Shown here one piece after another: positions 51,416 to 60,587 of a DNA stretch of 64,000 nt (position 1 is its first letter; every line of letters begins with the position of its first letter). The translations under genes and the position numbers were made by a program. Under the pieces are notes generated by a model. The model worked only from the letters and a program-made list of their open reading frames with translations, had not been told where the DNA came from and did not search any database. The stretch comes from Sulfurimonas sp. SAG-AH-194-L11 (GTDB lineage: Bacteria; Campylobacterota; Campylobacteria; Campylobacterales; Sulfurimonadaceae): the NCBI RefSeq assembly GCF_029215995.1, contig NZ_JAEMVB010000001.1, forward strand, positions 62,001-126,000, read 5' to 3'.

Positions 51416-53146
51416 ATGGATGAATATGCAAAATTAAAATCTCTATTGTTAAGTGAAGAACAGCAAAGGATAGAGACTTTAGAAAAAGATTTAGCATCAG
51501 TACTAGAGGAATCTCGTGATTCTCAAAAAATAGTAGAAAAAATTTCACCTTTAATTAGCTCTATTTTTTCTCAAACTCTAAAAAATTCTCAAAAAGAGTT
51601 TATTCCAATTTTTTCTCCTTTAATTTCTTTAGCTATAAGGGAACAAGTACGAAATGAAAAAGATGAAATAGTAGATGCACTCTACCCTGTCATGGGAAAT
51701 ATGATTAGTAAGTTTGTAGCTGAATCTTTTAAAGATATACTTGCGGAGATAAACTCAAAGGTACAATCTACATTCTCAATGGAAGCTCTTTCACGAAAGA
51801 TAAGAGCAAAAATACAAGGTATTTCAGAAGCAGAACTACTGCTCAAAGATTCATCCAAACTCTATAAAATTCAAAATATTTTTTTAATTCATAAAGAGAG
51901 TGGTATTTTAATAAGTGAGCGAAGCTTAAAAGGTAAAGAGGCTATTGAACCAGATATGGTTGCCTCTATGTTAACAGCTATTAAAAGCTTTGCTAACGAC
52001 TGGATTTCTCAAAACAGTGATTATCTCGAGTTAAATGAAATAGAGTTTGGAAACTATAAAATTTCTCTCGAAGTTGCAGGGTGCTGTTATATTGCAACAG
52101 TTATTCAAGGTGAGTCAAATAAAAAAGTACATCATGCTGTAAATAAAACACTTGAATACTTTGTCCAAAAGTATTCAAGTGATATATCTAATTTTCAAGG
52201 GGATACTTCTCTTTTAAATCTTGATGATATTAATCAACATCTAGAATCAATCCTTTTCCTAAATAATGATCAAGAGATAGCAGATACACAAGTAAAAAGT
52301 ACTCTTAGCTTATGGATACTATTTTCTCTTGTACTTATTATAGTTGGCTATTTCTCTTTTAATATGTATCAAAAAAATAGTATTGAAAAGTTAATCCAGA
52401 CTAGTATATACCAAAATCCTCAACTCAATATTTATAATCTTCAGGCAGAAGTTCATTGGAATACCCTTCTTTTAAAAGGTAGACTTCCTGCTAATTCCCT
52501 ACATAAAAAGCTATTAGAACTCGTCAATACTCAAAAAGGTGATTTGGAACTAGAAGATAATATTGTCATTAGCCAGACTATTTTAACACAAGAAGAGATA
52601 CTCTTACTTAGTAAAACTATTATAGATACATACAACTACATGGATGGTAATCAAATACTCTACTCCTTTAATCATGGCACTTTAAAACTCAGCGGAATTA
52701 TACGAAATAAAGAACTCCATAAAAAACTTATACAACAGCTCTCTAAAATTAACAATATAGATAAGATTATCTCTTCTTTAGATGACACATTTACATTACG
52801 AACTTTAGAAATCTATTTCAAAGTTGCAGAAGTTGTACTTACTGAGCAAAATAAGCTACAATTAGATATATGGCTCGATGATAATAGAGTAAAAGAAAAT
52901 TTCAAACTCTACAAAAATATTAACTTACTAATTATTGGCTACTCAGATGCAAGAGGAAATCTACTACATAATGTTACATATGCTACCCAAAGGGCAGATG
53001 CAATATATACCTATTTAAAATCTAAAGGTATTGCACAAGATAATATGCAAGCAATTGGTGCTCCTATTCCTCCTAGTGATATTAGAAAACGTAAAGAAAA
53101 TAATGGGCGCTTAGTTCAAATAAAATGGTTAAAAAATGATAACTAA
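51416..53146 (+). CDS. OmpA-type membrane protein with roadblock-like cytoplasmic domain
   Basis: 576 residues. Residues 1-45 are coiled coil. 70-145 form an amphipathic helical module ('REQVRNEKDEIVDALYPVMG', 'SRKIRAKIQGISEAELLL'). 150-255 have the length and alternation of a profilin-like (roadblock/longin) fold ('NIFLIHKESGILISERS', then 'AGCCYIATVIQGE'). One membrane helix lies at about 297-316. The outer part has BON-like segments (about 335-455) and an OmpA C-terminal peptidoglycan-binding fold ('IGYSDARGN', 'ATQRADAIYTYLKSKGI'). So the roadblock-like part faces the cytoplasm, where the GTPase acts. It overlaps the GTPase gene. Confidence 0.8.
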   Translation: MDEYAKLKSLLLSEEQQRIETLEKDLASVLEESRDSQKIVEKISPLISSIFSQTLKNSQKEFIPIFSPLISLAIREQVRNEKDEIVDALYPVMGNMISKFVAESFKDILAEINSKVQSTFSMEALSRKIRAKIQGISEAELLLKDSSKLYKIQNIFLIHKESGILISERSLKGKEAIEPDMVASMLTAIKSFANDWISQNSDYLELNEIEFGNYKISLEVAGCCYIATVIQGESNKKVHHAVNKTLEYFVQKYSSDISNFQGDTSLLNLDDINQHLESILFLNNDQEIADTQVKSTLSLWILFSLVLIIVGYFSFNMYQKNSIEKLIQTSIYQNPQLNIYNLQAEVHWNTLLLKGRLPANSLHKKLLELVNTQKGDLELEDNIVISQTILTQEEILLLSKTIIDTYNYMDGNQILYSFNHGTLKLSGIIRNKELHKKLIQQLSKINNIDKIISSLDDTFTLRTLEIYFKVAEVVLTEQNKLQLDIWLDDNRVKENFKLYKNINLLIIGYSDARGNLLHNVTYATQRADAIYTYLKSKGIAQDNMQAIGAPIPPSDIRKRKENNGRLVQIKWLKNDN

Positions 53147-53645
53147 AAAAATTATTCTTATTGGTGATTTCTCTACTGGTAAAACAAGTCTCATTCGTCA
53201 ATTTGTAGATAATCAATTCAGTGATGAGTATCTCACAACTATTGGTGTGAAAATATCCAAAAAAATTATAAATATTCAAGAAGACTTAGAGATACAGCTC
53301 TTAGTATGGGATATCGAAGGCCAAACTGATGTCAAAGCAATAAATCCCGCATATGTTATGGGTGCACATGGTGTGATCATAGTCGCTGATTTAACACGTC
53401 AAAAAAGTATTGTAAATATTAAAGAACATTTGGCACTATCTTCTAAAATTATTAAAAATGCTCCTGTTATTATTGCACTAAATAAATCTGATTTACTAGA
53501 TAATTCTTCTAAAATTGAGACAACAATCACAGAGATAAAAAGTTCTTATTCAAATATATCTCATATATATCCTACATCAGCAAAAACTGGATTGAATGTT
53601 GAACTTATTTTTCAAAATATAACAAAAAGTATACTAAAAATTTAA
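53136..53645 (+). CDS. Ras/Rab-like small GTPase
   Basis: 169 residues with all G motifs: P-loop GDFSTGKT (10-17), switch-I Thr35 in 'LTTIG', 'WDIEGQ' (58-63, like the WDTAGQ of Rab proteins, with the catalytic Gln), NKSD (116-119) and SAK (148-150). There is no lipid-anchor Cys at the C-terminus. It should bind and hydrolyse GTP. Its start lies inside the OmpA-type gene (11-nt overlap), so expression is coupled. By analogy with MglA/roadblock pairs, the OmpA-type protein may be its regulator; that is inference. Confidence 0.93.
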   Translation: MITKKIILIGDFSTGKTSLIRQFVDNQFSDEYLTTIGVKISKKIINIQEDLEIQLLVWDIEGQTDVKAINPAYVMGAHGVIIVADLTRQKSIVNIKEHLALSSKIIKNAPVIIALNKSDLLDNSSKIETTITEIKSSYSNISHIYPTSAKTGLNVELIFQNITKSILKI

Positions 53646-53656
53646 AAGGATATCTT

Positions 53657-54751
53657 ATGCACATACAAGAGGTTTTCAATGCTATGTATCATAAACATCA
53701 TTATGAGTACTTAGTTATTAACAAGTCGATGGCAGTGGTAGAATTTTCTGATAAGATTATTGATTATTGTGAAGAAGAACTTCTAAAAACAAGGAATATA
53801 CTTATTTCAGTAATTGTTCCTGAGCTTTACGGCCTAGAACAAGAGATGCAAGAAGTTTTTGAAGGTAAACGAGAAGTTATTGAAATTCCTTTTATTAAAA
53901 AAGATGCATATTTCATCACACTTAGTGTGCAAGCTGGTCGCAAACATGATGATAACAGTATAGAAACACTAGTTATACTTTTTGAAAATGTAACCGAGTA
54001 TGTTAGTATGCAAGAAAAATCTGTCCAAGATAGAAATGACAAAGAACTTCTCGTTACAGAGCTTTCTAAAAAAAATGATTTACTAGAAAAATATAATAAA
54101 CATATGATGAAACTAGTAGATGAAGAAGTATCCCTAAATAATAAACTCAACAAAGAGATTATTGATACACAAAGAGAGATAATCGCTACTATGGGTGCCA
54201 TTGGTGAAACGAGATCAAAAGAGACTGGTGCACATGTTCTACGTGTTGCAGAGTATTCACATAGACTAGCACTCTTAAGTGGCTTAAATCTAGAAGAAGC
54301 AGATGAGTTAAAGATGGCTTCTCCCATGCATGATATTGGTAAGGTTGGAATTGAAGATGCTATACTAAATAAGCCATCAAAGCTTACAGATGATGAATTT
54401 TTAAAGATGAAAGAGCATGCAGTAATTGGTTATAACATGCTAAAAGGCTCAAATCAAAAACTTTTAAATACAGCTGCAATAATAGCTCATGCACATCATG
54501 AAAAATGGGATGGGAGTGGCTATCCAAAAGGCTTAAAAAAGAATGAAATACATATTTATGGTCGTATAACAGCCATCACAGATGTTTTTGATGCTCTTGG
54601 TCATGATAGAGTTTATAAAAAAGCCTGGAAACTTGAAGAGATAATAGACTATCTCTTAAAAGAACGTGGTAAACATTTTGACCCTATGTTAATAGATTTA
54701 TTTATTAATAATATTGATCAGTTTACAAGTATACAAAAAAAGTTTGCTTAA
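53657..54751 (+). CDS. PAS-like and HD-GYP domain protein
   Basis: 364 residues. Residues 1-115 form a PAS-like sensor ('NKSMAVVEFSDKIIDYCEEELL', 'LVILFENVTEYV'), 120-175 a coiled coil, and 180-345 an HD-GYP domain with H225-D226 and 'DGSGYP' ending at 290. All metal ligands appear present, so it can cleave c-di-GMP. No membrane segment is seen. It lies 11 nt after the GTPase gene in one operon, so GTPase state or the OmpA-type protein may steer c-di-GMP turnover. Confidence 0.93.
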   Translation: MHIQEVFNAMYHKHHYEYLVINKSMAVVEFSDKIIDYCEEELLKTRNILISVIVPELYGLEQEMQEVFEGKREVIEIPFIKKDAYFITLSVQAGRKHDDNSIETLVILFENVTEYVSMQEKSVQDRNDKELLVTELSKKNDLLEKYNKHMMKLVDEEVSLNNKLNKEIIDTQREIIATMGAIGETRSKETGAHVLRVAEYSHRLALLSGLNLEEADELKMASPMHDIGKVGIEDAILNKPSKLTDDEFLKMKEHAVIGYNMLKGSNQKLLNTAAIIAHAHHEKWDGSGYPKGLKKNEIHIYGRITAITDVFDALGHDRVYKKAWKLEEIIDYLLKERGKHFDPMLIDLFINNIDQFTSIQKKFA

Positions 54752-54756
54752 CAAAC
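54735..54756 (-). terminator. Putative terminator of the TPR-side operon
   Basis: On the minus strand GTTTG-TTAAG-CAAAC is a 5-bp stem followed by seven T residues. It starts 13 nt past the stop of the TPR gene and overlaps the end of the convergent HD-GYP gene. The stem is short, so termination may be partial. Confidence 0.5.
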
Positions 54757-54769
54757 AACTTATCATCAA

Positions 54770-55372
54770 CTATAAACCTTTCTTATTATTTACAAAAACA
54801 TTATTTGGGTCGAGAATAAGGATGTCTTCGTAAACCTCTTCCAAATAAGGTGACTGAGTTTTTTCATACACAAGTGCTAAAAGCTCAAGAAAAGATACAT
54901 CTGTTGGATAAATAGCGAGCATTTTAGAAACTACACTATATGCAATATCATACTTCTTTTGTGCAATAAGGGCCTGTGTTATGTAGATGTTAGCATAGTA
55001 GTTGTAGTAATCAACTTTGAGAAGTTCTTGCGCAACTTGTTCTGCTTTTGTGTAAGATGCAGTTGCAAGGTCAACACGGATAAGACCTAAACGTGGCTCT
55101 ATCGCATATGGTTTGCTCAGTGCTGCAATCTTATAATGTTTTTGTGCATCATTATACTTTTTATCTAAGAAAAACAACCATCCAAAACGTAGGTTAAGGG
55201 TATAGCCTTTAGGGTATTTTAGATGCAGAGGAGCGAGAACTTTTATAGCCTCACTATACTTTCCCATCTGCTCATAATTATAAGAGCTTAAGTAACTCTT
55301 TTTTATGCTGTTATACTCCTCTGATGCTCCAAGCATTGTAAGTATAAAAAGAGAGAGTATAAATAGTCTCAT
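54770..55372 (-). CDS. Secreted TPR protein
   Basis: 200 residues. A signal peptide (MRLFILSLFILTMLGASEE) is followed by four to five TPR-like helical pairs ('NYEQMGKYSEAIKVLAPLHLKYP', 'FLDKKYNDAQKHYKIAALSKPYA', 'LIAQKKYDIAYSVVSKMLAIYP'). It is a periplasmic scaffold. It follows the outer-membrane protein gene by 3 nt and is the last gene of the operon starting at the PqqD-like gene, with an extra internal promoter at box D. Confidence 0.85.
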   Translation of the reverse strand: MRLFILSLFILTMLGASEEYNSIKKSYLSSYNYEQMGKYSEAIKVLAPLHLKYPKGYTLNLRFGWLFFLDKKYNDAQKHYKIAALSKPYAIEPRLGLIRVDLATASYTKAEQVAQELLKVDYYNYYANIYITQALIAQKKYDIAYSVVSKMLAIYPTDVSFLELLALVYEKTQSPYLEEVYEDILILDPNNVFVNNKKGL

Positions 55373-55375
55373 ACT

Positions 55376-56212
55376 TTAAAATCCGTAGTAGAAACTAGCC
55401 ATTGCAACAGAACTACTCCCCTGCTCAACTAGGTCTACTTCTTCATAGTTATTCACATCATAACTTAAAGAGATTATGGCACTTGGTGTAAAATAGTAGC
55501 CTAATTTAGCACCATATCCTGTCTGCATTAAATCTTGAGTGTTTATAACTGTAAAACCACTATCTTTGACACCACTTACCATCTCTCCACCATATCCACG
55601 AAGTGTTAAATAGATACTCTTATAGTAGATAGTATCACTTACATCATAGGAGAGATAGTTACTCTTAGCATAATCAGGTGTTAATTGATAGTTTGCTTTT
55701 AAAACGAATGTATTTCCCCAGTTTATACTTAAAGATTTATATGCACTAAAGTAAGGTGTAAACTGAGAGAGTGAGACGCTACTAGCATACTTAGAGTAGT
55801 AGGCTTCAACGCCATACGAGTACTTATCATAGCCAACATAATTATAGCCCCCTATAGAGGCAAAACCTATGTAGCCATCTCCTAAAACTGGATCATTGTT
55901 TGAGATATAGTGAAGTCCACCACGAAGCATAAAGTTCTCGAAGTATCTTCCATAGGCAAGAGTTATATCATCTTGATTAAGATTTTCAAAAGTTGTGTCT
56001 TTGTAACTAATATCTGTTTTAAGGTAGTCTACCTCTAAAAGGTACTTCAAAGTACCTATACTTGCATGCACACCATAGAGTGTTGCCCTGTCTTTAATAG
56101 ATTTGGCACTATCTGTATCATATGAGAGAGAACCTCCGTATGGTAGTATAGTTGTGACCTCCGCATTTAAAGTTGCAGCTAAAATAGATGCTACTAAAAG
56201 TAGTTTTTTCAT
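55376..56212 (-). CDS. Outer-membrane beta-barrel protein, 278 aa
   Basis: A signal peptide (MKKLLLVASILAATLNAEV) is followed by alternating strands rich in Tyr/Ser/Asp ('LAYGRYFENFMLRGGLHYISN', 'TLRGYGGEMVSGVKDSG') and the ending 'VAMASFYYGF' with terminal Phe, as outer-membrane barrels have. No named family is recognised. It overlaps the urea transporter-M23 gene by 4 nt, and box D sits inside that gene's end, so its expression can be raised separately with the TPR gene. Confidence 0.8.
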   Translation of the reverse strand: MKKLLLVASILAATLNAEVTTILPYGGSLSYDTDSAKSIKDRATLYGVHASIGTLKYLLEVDYLKTDISYKDTTFENLNQDDITLAYGRYFENFMLRGGLHYISNNDPVLGDGYIGFASIGGYNYVGYDKYSYGVEAYYSKYASSVSLSQFTPYFSAYKSLSINWGNTFVLKANYQLTPDYAKSNYLSYDVSDTIYYKSIYLTLRGYGGEMVSGVKDSGFTVINTQDLMQTGYGAKLGYYFTPSAIISLSYDVNNYEEVDLVEQGSSSVAMASFYYGF

Positions 56213-58236
56213 AGTTTTCTCCTAAGTTGAGTTTTATTGTAACTGATAAGTGTTAGTGCTTTGTTAGTGGGTGCTAAACAGACTTCACCATACACGGAGT
56301 TTATACATTTACCATCAAAATAGTAGCTTCGCTCTTGTCTATAAACATTTTGATTTAAAGTCGCGAGAAACTCTATGAGACTACTCTTTAACTTGCTTTT
56401 TACAAGATATACTGGTAGATAATCAACAAAATGAATTTTATACATACTCACAAAAGGAATCCGCGGTGCAAGTTTAAAAAGCCACTTCAGGTGTGACTCT
56501 CCTCCTTTATAGTTGTAAAAATAGAACTGTTTTGTGTCATTATAAAAGTAGAGTTCATTTCCCGCTTCATCTTCAAGGTAAAACTGACTATATGTGTTCA
56601 TCTTCACTCTAAAAACTACACTCTCTTGAAACTTTTCATTCTCATACACCTCGTACTCAAAGACATCATCTAAGATAAAGTGCAGACGCGAACTGATACT
56701 TCTATCTTTGATGACTGCGTTTATCAACTCGGATTTTTTTGGAACACTATTAAAAAGCAGTCTATCCTCTTGAACATATTCACTAAAACAGAACTCTTGA
56801 GTAAAACCACCTAAAACACCAAGGTACTGAGCTTGAATGTGAATGTGTGGTTCAGGAGAGTAGCCACTATTTCCACACTTTGCGATGATGGCATTTGTCT
56901 CAACATAGTCTCCTACTTTTAGTGTTAAAGAGTACTGCATCAGATGGCTTATCTCTACAAAAAAACCACTATCACTTTTAATGATGATATAGTTTCCCCA
57001 GTTATTTACACGGTCAACTTCTCCTATGATGTTATCGACTAAATCATGCCTAGCGGCTATTACATGACCACTAACAGGAGATAAAATAGACTCCCCAAAA
57101 GCATAGTAGTCTGTGGCATATAAGCCCTCATTCGCATATGTCTTTCCCTCTTTTATTTTGACAAAATCATATGCATACTTATACTCGCCCTTATGGGTCC
57201 AAGTGTCATCAAAAGCCTGATATACACTCCACTCACCACTAAAAGGTAGAGAGAGTTTTACATATGTTTTTCCAAAACGAAAGATACGAGAGAGGTAGTT
57301 TGAGAGAGACTCTTCTGGTGTTGATTTTATCTCAAGGTTAAACTCTTTGTAGTAAGTGATGGAGAGAATAAAGATAAAGACTATAACTGTTATGTTAAAG
57401 GGAAGTGTAAAAACGGGAATGGAGTAGTAACTAAAGAGTATAGCAATAGCATCGGTGAGCATCACACTAATAGCGACGCCAATGAGTGCTAAGATATAGT
57501 TCTTCCAAGTAGGGAGTAAAAAAACTCCACATAAAGCAACTGCTACTAAGATATAGTTAAATGCATAAGGATCATAAAGTGCTTGTTCATAAGAGCCGAT
57601 GAGATAACTATGTATGGTAATACCGAAGTAGTATCCACTCACAGCCATAACAAAGAGTATGCGTGAGAAGTAGAGTACAAGCAGGAGTATCAGAGCTCCT
57701 GCTATGTTTGTAGGAAGAAAAAATATGGTCCCAAAAGATTTTAAAAATCCACTTATGATTAAAGGGAGTTGTATATCATAGAGTGTGCTATTGTTTATCA
57801 GTGTTGAGAGGAGATTTGAGTACTTCAGGGATGCTAAATAGATAAACATTGTCACTATAGAAAATGGCAGAGAGAGAATAGGAATCTTATAAGTACTAAA
57901 AAGACGGTTGAGCATAAAACTCAGCATAAAAGTAAAGGCTGAAGCCATGGCGATAAGGGCTATACTGATAAGAGAAGGGCTAAAAAGAAAGCCTATCCCC
58001 ATACCCACAAGCAGAGAGTTATAGATATAAAAACCCTGTGCTAAATAGGACTCTTTAAACTCTATAAGTTCGGCAAACAAAATGGTAAAAAGCACTCCAA
58101 ACACTCCACTAAGCCCAACAGAAGGGTTAGTAAATGTTATTAGTATCAGCAACAATCCTACATACTTGTTGTTTAAAAACAGAAGTGAACTGTATGGCTT
58201 TAAGACACTCGTTACTAGAAGTGCATACTTTTGCAT
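56209..58236 (-). CDS. Urea-transporter-like protein fused to an M23 peptidase domain
   Basis: 675 residues. Residues 20-300 hold about ten helices with the UT-family internal repeat ('FTNPSVGLSGVFG', 'LPFSIVTMFIYLA', 'LPFNITVIVFIF'). Residues 330-480 form a LytM/M23 metallopeptidase: 'THKGEYKYAYDF', 'SPVSGHVIAARHD', 'NWGNYIIIKSDSGFFVEISHL' and H464-I-H466. The Zn ligands look present, so it could cut cell-wall peptide links. The last 190 residues are beta-rich and unassigned. It follows the PLP enzyme by 5 nt. Fusion of channel and peptidase is unusual and suggests transport of or coupling to a peptide-like product. Confidence 0.82.
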   Translation of the reverse strand: MQKYALLVTSVLKPYSSLLFLNNKYVGLLLILITFTNPSVGLSGVFGVLFTILFAELIEFKESYLAQGFYIYNSLLVGMGIGFLFSPSLISIALIAMASAFTFMLSFMLNRLFSTYKIPILSLPFSIVTMFIYLASLKYSNLLSTLINNSTLYDIQLPLIISGFLKSFGTIFFLPTNIAGALILLLVLYFSRILFVMAVSGYYFGITIHSYLIGSYEQALYDPYAFNYILVAVALCGVFLLPTWKNYILALIGVAISVMLTDAIAILFSYYSIPVFTLPFNITVIVFIFILSITYYKEFNLEIKSTPEESLSNYLSRIFRFGKTYVKLSLPFSGEWSVYQAFDDTWTHKGEYKYAYDFVKIKEGKTYANEGLYATDYYAFGESILSPVSGHVIAARHDLVDNIIGEVDRVNNWGNYIIIKSDSGFFVEISHLMQYSLTLKVGDYVETNAIIAKCGNSGYSPEPHIHIQAQYLGVLGGFTQEFCFSEYVQEDRLLFNSVPKKSELINAVIKDRSISSRLHFILDDVFEYEVYENEKFQESVVFRVKMNTYSQFYLEDEAGNELYFYNDTKQFYFYNYKGGESHLKWLFKLAPRIPFVSMYKIHFVDYLPVYLVKSKLKSSLIEFLATLNQNVYRQERSYYFDGKCINSVYGEVCLAPTNKALTLISYNKTQLRRKL
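56236..56267 (-). promoter_or_regulatory. Direct-repeat regulator box D and -10 (OMP-TPR genes)
   Basis: On the minus strand CTAACAAAGCACTAACA (56267-56251), 9 nt, TACAAT (56241-56236). It has the same 11-bp period and 9-nt gap as boxes A-C, although it lies within the coding 3' end of the upstream gene, where such agreement is not expected by chance. An ATTTAAGG-type leader to the OMP gene follows. Confidence 0.7.
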
Positions 58237-58241
58237 TGTAT

Positions 58242-59570
58242 TTACACCTCTTTATAGTTTACAGTTGCCAAATCATCAACCTCTTTAATACATCTCGCAT
58301 TACCATCTCTGTCTATAAGTACTGCTGCTGGTTTATACCGAATAAACTGCATTGCTTGTGTATAGTTATATGCACCAACTGGAGAGATACTCAAAACTGT
58401 TCCACGGTTGAGTGGAGGCAGAGAGATATTCTCTTCTATGATGTCTATGTTCATACATAGCGGACCATTAAGGAGTGATGGTTCATTCTCTCCCTCATAG
58501 TGTCTATCTGTCTCTATAGTAAAGTTATACCATGTAGAAGTATAGAGAAGATTTACTCCTGCATCTAAGATATACCCTTTTTTTCCATCAGGAAAACGTT
58601 TGTACCCATGCACTGAAGTAAGCAGATATCCCGCTTCATCTATAAGAGCACGTCCCGTCTCAAGATAGAGTTTTGGCAGTTTTTCACTCTTGTTTAAATC
58701 ATAAATGACATTTGTAATAGCCTCTGCATAATCATCTGGTGTTGGTATCACTACATCCGTTGACTGATAGACTCCTTTGAGGTTTGACTTACTCGCAAAA
58801 CCACCTCCTAGATCTATGTAAGCTATCTCAGAGTTAAAGTCTCTCTCCACTTGTTCTTTGAGTTGCATGATTTTTGTAGTTGCATTTCTGTAAGCATTTG
58901 CATCAAGCATAAATGTTCCGATATGAGAGTGAATCCCTACAAGCTTCATTCTTTTACTTGCATACATTCGCTCTATCGCCTCATAAGCATCCCCATTTTC
59001 ATAGTTAAAACCAAAACGACTCCACTGTGGATAGACACCTATATCCATATTTATACGAATAGCAAGAGGAATGACTATCTCTAACTCTGTTGCAATTTTT
59101 TCTAAATCATCAAGCTCAAAAAGATTGTCAACATGAATCTTTGCACCCTCCTCAACTGCTATTTTTAAATCTGCATAGGGTTTATAGGGACCATTAAAGA
59201 TAATATCTTTTCCCTCTATTCCTAAAGCACGAGCTTTTTGATACTCAAACTCACTCACAACCTCAGCACAAGAGCCAAGACGATGAAAAACCTTACATAT
59301 CTCGTTAAGATAGTTTGTTTTATAACTCCAACCAAACTGTACATCAGGATAACGTGAGCTAAACGCAGAGTAGAGATTGTTATATAACTCTTCCATCTTC
59401 TTCTCAGAGAAGACAAATATAGGGCTTCCAAACTTCTGTGTCAGTTCATTTACACTTATCCCATCTATCTCAGTACGAATCTTTTGTGTATGGATTGGGC
59501 TTCCATATTTTGAAGCCATCGCAAAGTCTATTTTATTTATTGTCGGTTTTTCGTATGTTAATTTACTCAT
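58242..59570 (-). CDS. PLP-dependent decarboxylase, fold type III (LysA/Orn-DAP-Arg group)
   Basis: 442 residues. K84 in 'SYKTN' should form the Schiff base. 'IHSHIGTFM', 'DLGGGFAS' and 'LYLETGRAL' are the PLP-phosphate and substrate blocks, and 'CMNIDIIEE' with 'GAYNYTQAMQF' resemble the Cys/Tyr dyad contributed across the dimer. Members decarboxylate diaminopimelate, ornithine, lysine or arginine; the substrate here is not known. The stop codon of the ATP-grasp gene abuts its start, so the two act together. lysA proper would more often sit with dapA, not with these partners. Confidence 0.88.
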   Translation of the reverse strand: MSKLTYEKPTINKIDFAMASKYGSPIHTQKIRTEIDGISVNELTQKFGSPIFVFSEKKMEELYNNLYSAFSSRYPDVQFGWSYKTNYLNEICKVFHRLGSCAEVVSEFEYQKARALGIEGKDIIFNGPYKPYADLKIAVEEGAKIHVDNLFELDDLEKIATELEIVIPLAIRINMDIGVYPQWSRFGFNYENGDAYEAIERMYASKRMKLVGIHSHIGTFMLDANAYRNATTKIMQLKEQVERDFNSEIAYIDLGGGFASKSNLKGVYQSTDVVIPTPDDYAEAITNVIYDLNKSEKLPKLYLETGRALIDEAGYLLTSVHGYKRFPDGKKGYILDAGVNLLYTSTWYNFTIETDRHYEGENEPSLLNGPLCMNIDIIEENISLPPLNRGTVLSISPVGAYNYTQAMQFIRYKPAAVLIDRDGNARCIKEVDDLATVNYKEV

Positions 59571-60587
59571 TTAAAGTTCCTTCGTAGAGAGTAGTTTTAT
59601 AAAATCGTTAAAGTCCGTTACAAGTTCTCCTGTATAACGAACATACATTTTGTTTTGTGGGTAAGTAAGCAAAGGAGAGAGTTTTTTACCCTCCATGATG
59701 TCTGTTACCATAAGAGGAAGATTTACCCCTATCTCAGTTGCAAAGTAAACCCATGCTGGAAAACGTGGATTTATCTCTATCATATAGACACTGTTTAGGT
59801 TTGCCATCACTTCAAGCTCAAAAGGGCCCTTCCACTTTGTGAGTGCTACAAATTCCTGAGCAATACTCATAAGTTTTTCATTATGTATAGTCACACCTGT
59901 CCAAATTTTTCCTATCTCTGTAGTAGTGAGTTTTTTAATACTCACACCACCCACTAAAATACCCTCTCCATCGCCAACACCAACAAGGTTTATCTCATCA
60001 CCACTCACCACTTCTTGGACAAGAACAGGAAAACCCCACTCATTAGAAATTTTATAGAAGTACTCTATAGCACTCTCTATATTATGTGCTTTATAAGCTT
60101 TATAGTAGTTCCCTTTTATCATCATAGGAAACTTATTGCCATCATCTACAATTTTTTGTAAGTCACTTATAGAACTTACTTCATGTGTCTTTGGATAGAT
60201 AATGCCTAAGTCTTCACAAAGCACATCGAGTCTATTTTTATTTCTCAGTTCAAAATTTTCAGCAGAGGGAAGACAGAGTTTAATACCTAATGCTTCTATC
60301 TCATCCTGATACTTAATGTAGAGTGGAAGTTCAGCATCAAGATTTGGGATGATTGCGTCAACACCACTCTTCTTTTTTATCTCTAAAAGTCTTGATTTTA
60401 ACTCCTCAAAACCTAAAGAGGGATATGGCATAAGATAAGTTTTTTCACTCATATTCATATAGTTTCCCGGTTCATTAGGGTCGTATGAGAAACCAATAAT
60501 CTCATGCTTAGAGGATATACTCTTTATAACAGGGATACCCGGAGCTGGATTGTCAGTGTTGTTAAGCCCGCTTACCGCAACTTTCAT
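59571..60587 (-). CDS. ATP-grasp ligase
   Basis: 338 residues. The N-terminal domain ('MKVAVSGLNNTDNPAPGIP') precedes an ATP-grasp core: 'FPMMIKGNYYKAYKAHN' (ATP lysines), 'VLVQEVVSGDEINLVGVGD' and 'GPFELEVMANLNSVYMIEINPRFPAW' (Mg-binding E-x-N). These enzymes join an acyl phosphate to an amine, thiol or peptide. With a PqqD-like partner overlapping at the start by 4 nt and a PLP decarboxylase at its stop, a modified amino acid or peptide product is likely. The exact product is unknown. Confidence 0.88.
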   Translation of the reverse strand: MKVAVSGLNNTDNPAPGIPVIKSISSKHEIIGFSYDPNEPGNYMNMSEKTYLMPYPSLGFEELKSRLLEIKKKSGVDAIIPNLDAELPLYIKYQDEIEALGIKLCLPSAENFELRNKNRLDVLCEDLGIIYPKTHEVSSISDLQKIVDDGNKFPMMIKGNYYKAYKAHNIESAIEYFYKISNEWGFPVLVQEVVSGDEINLVGVGDGEGILVGGVSIKKLTTTEIGKIWTGVTIHNEKLMSIAQEFVALTKWKGPFELEVMANLNSVYMIEINPRFPAWVYFATEIGVNLPLMVTDIMEGKKLSPLLTYPQNKMYVRYTGELVTDFNDFIKLLSTKEL

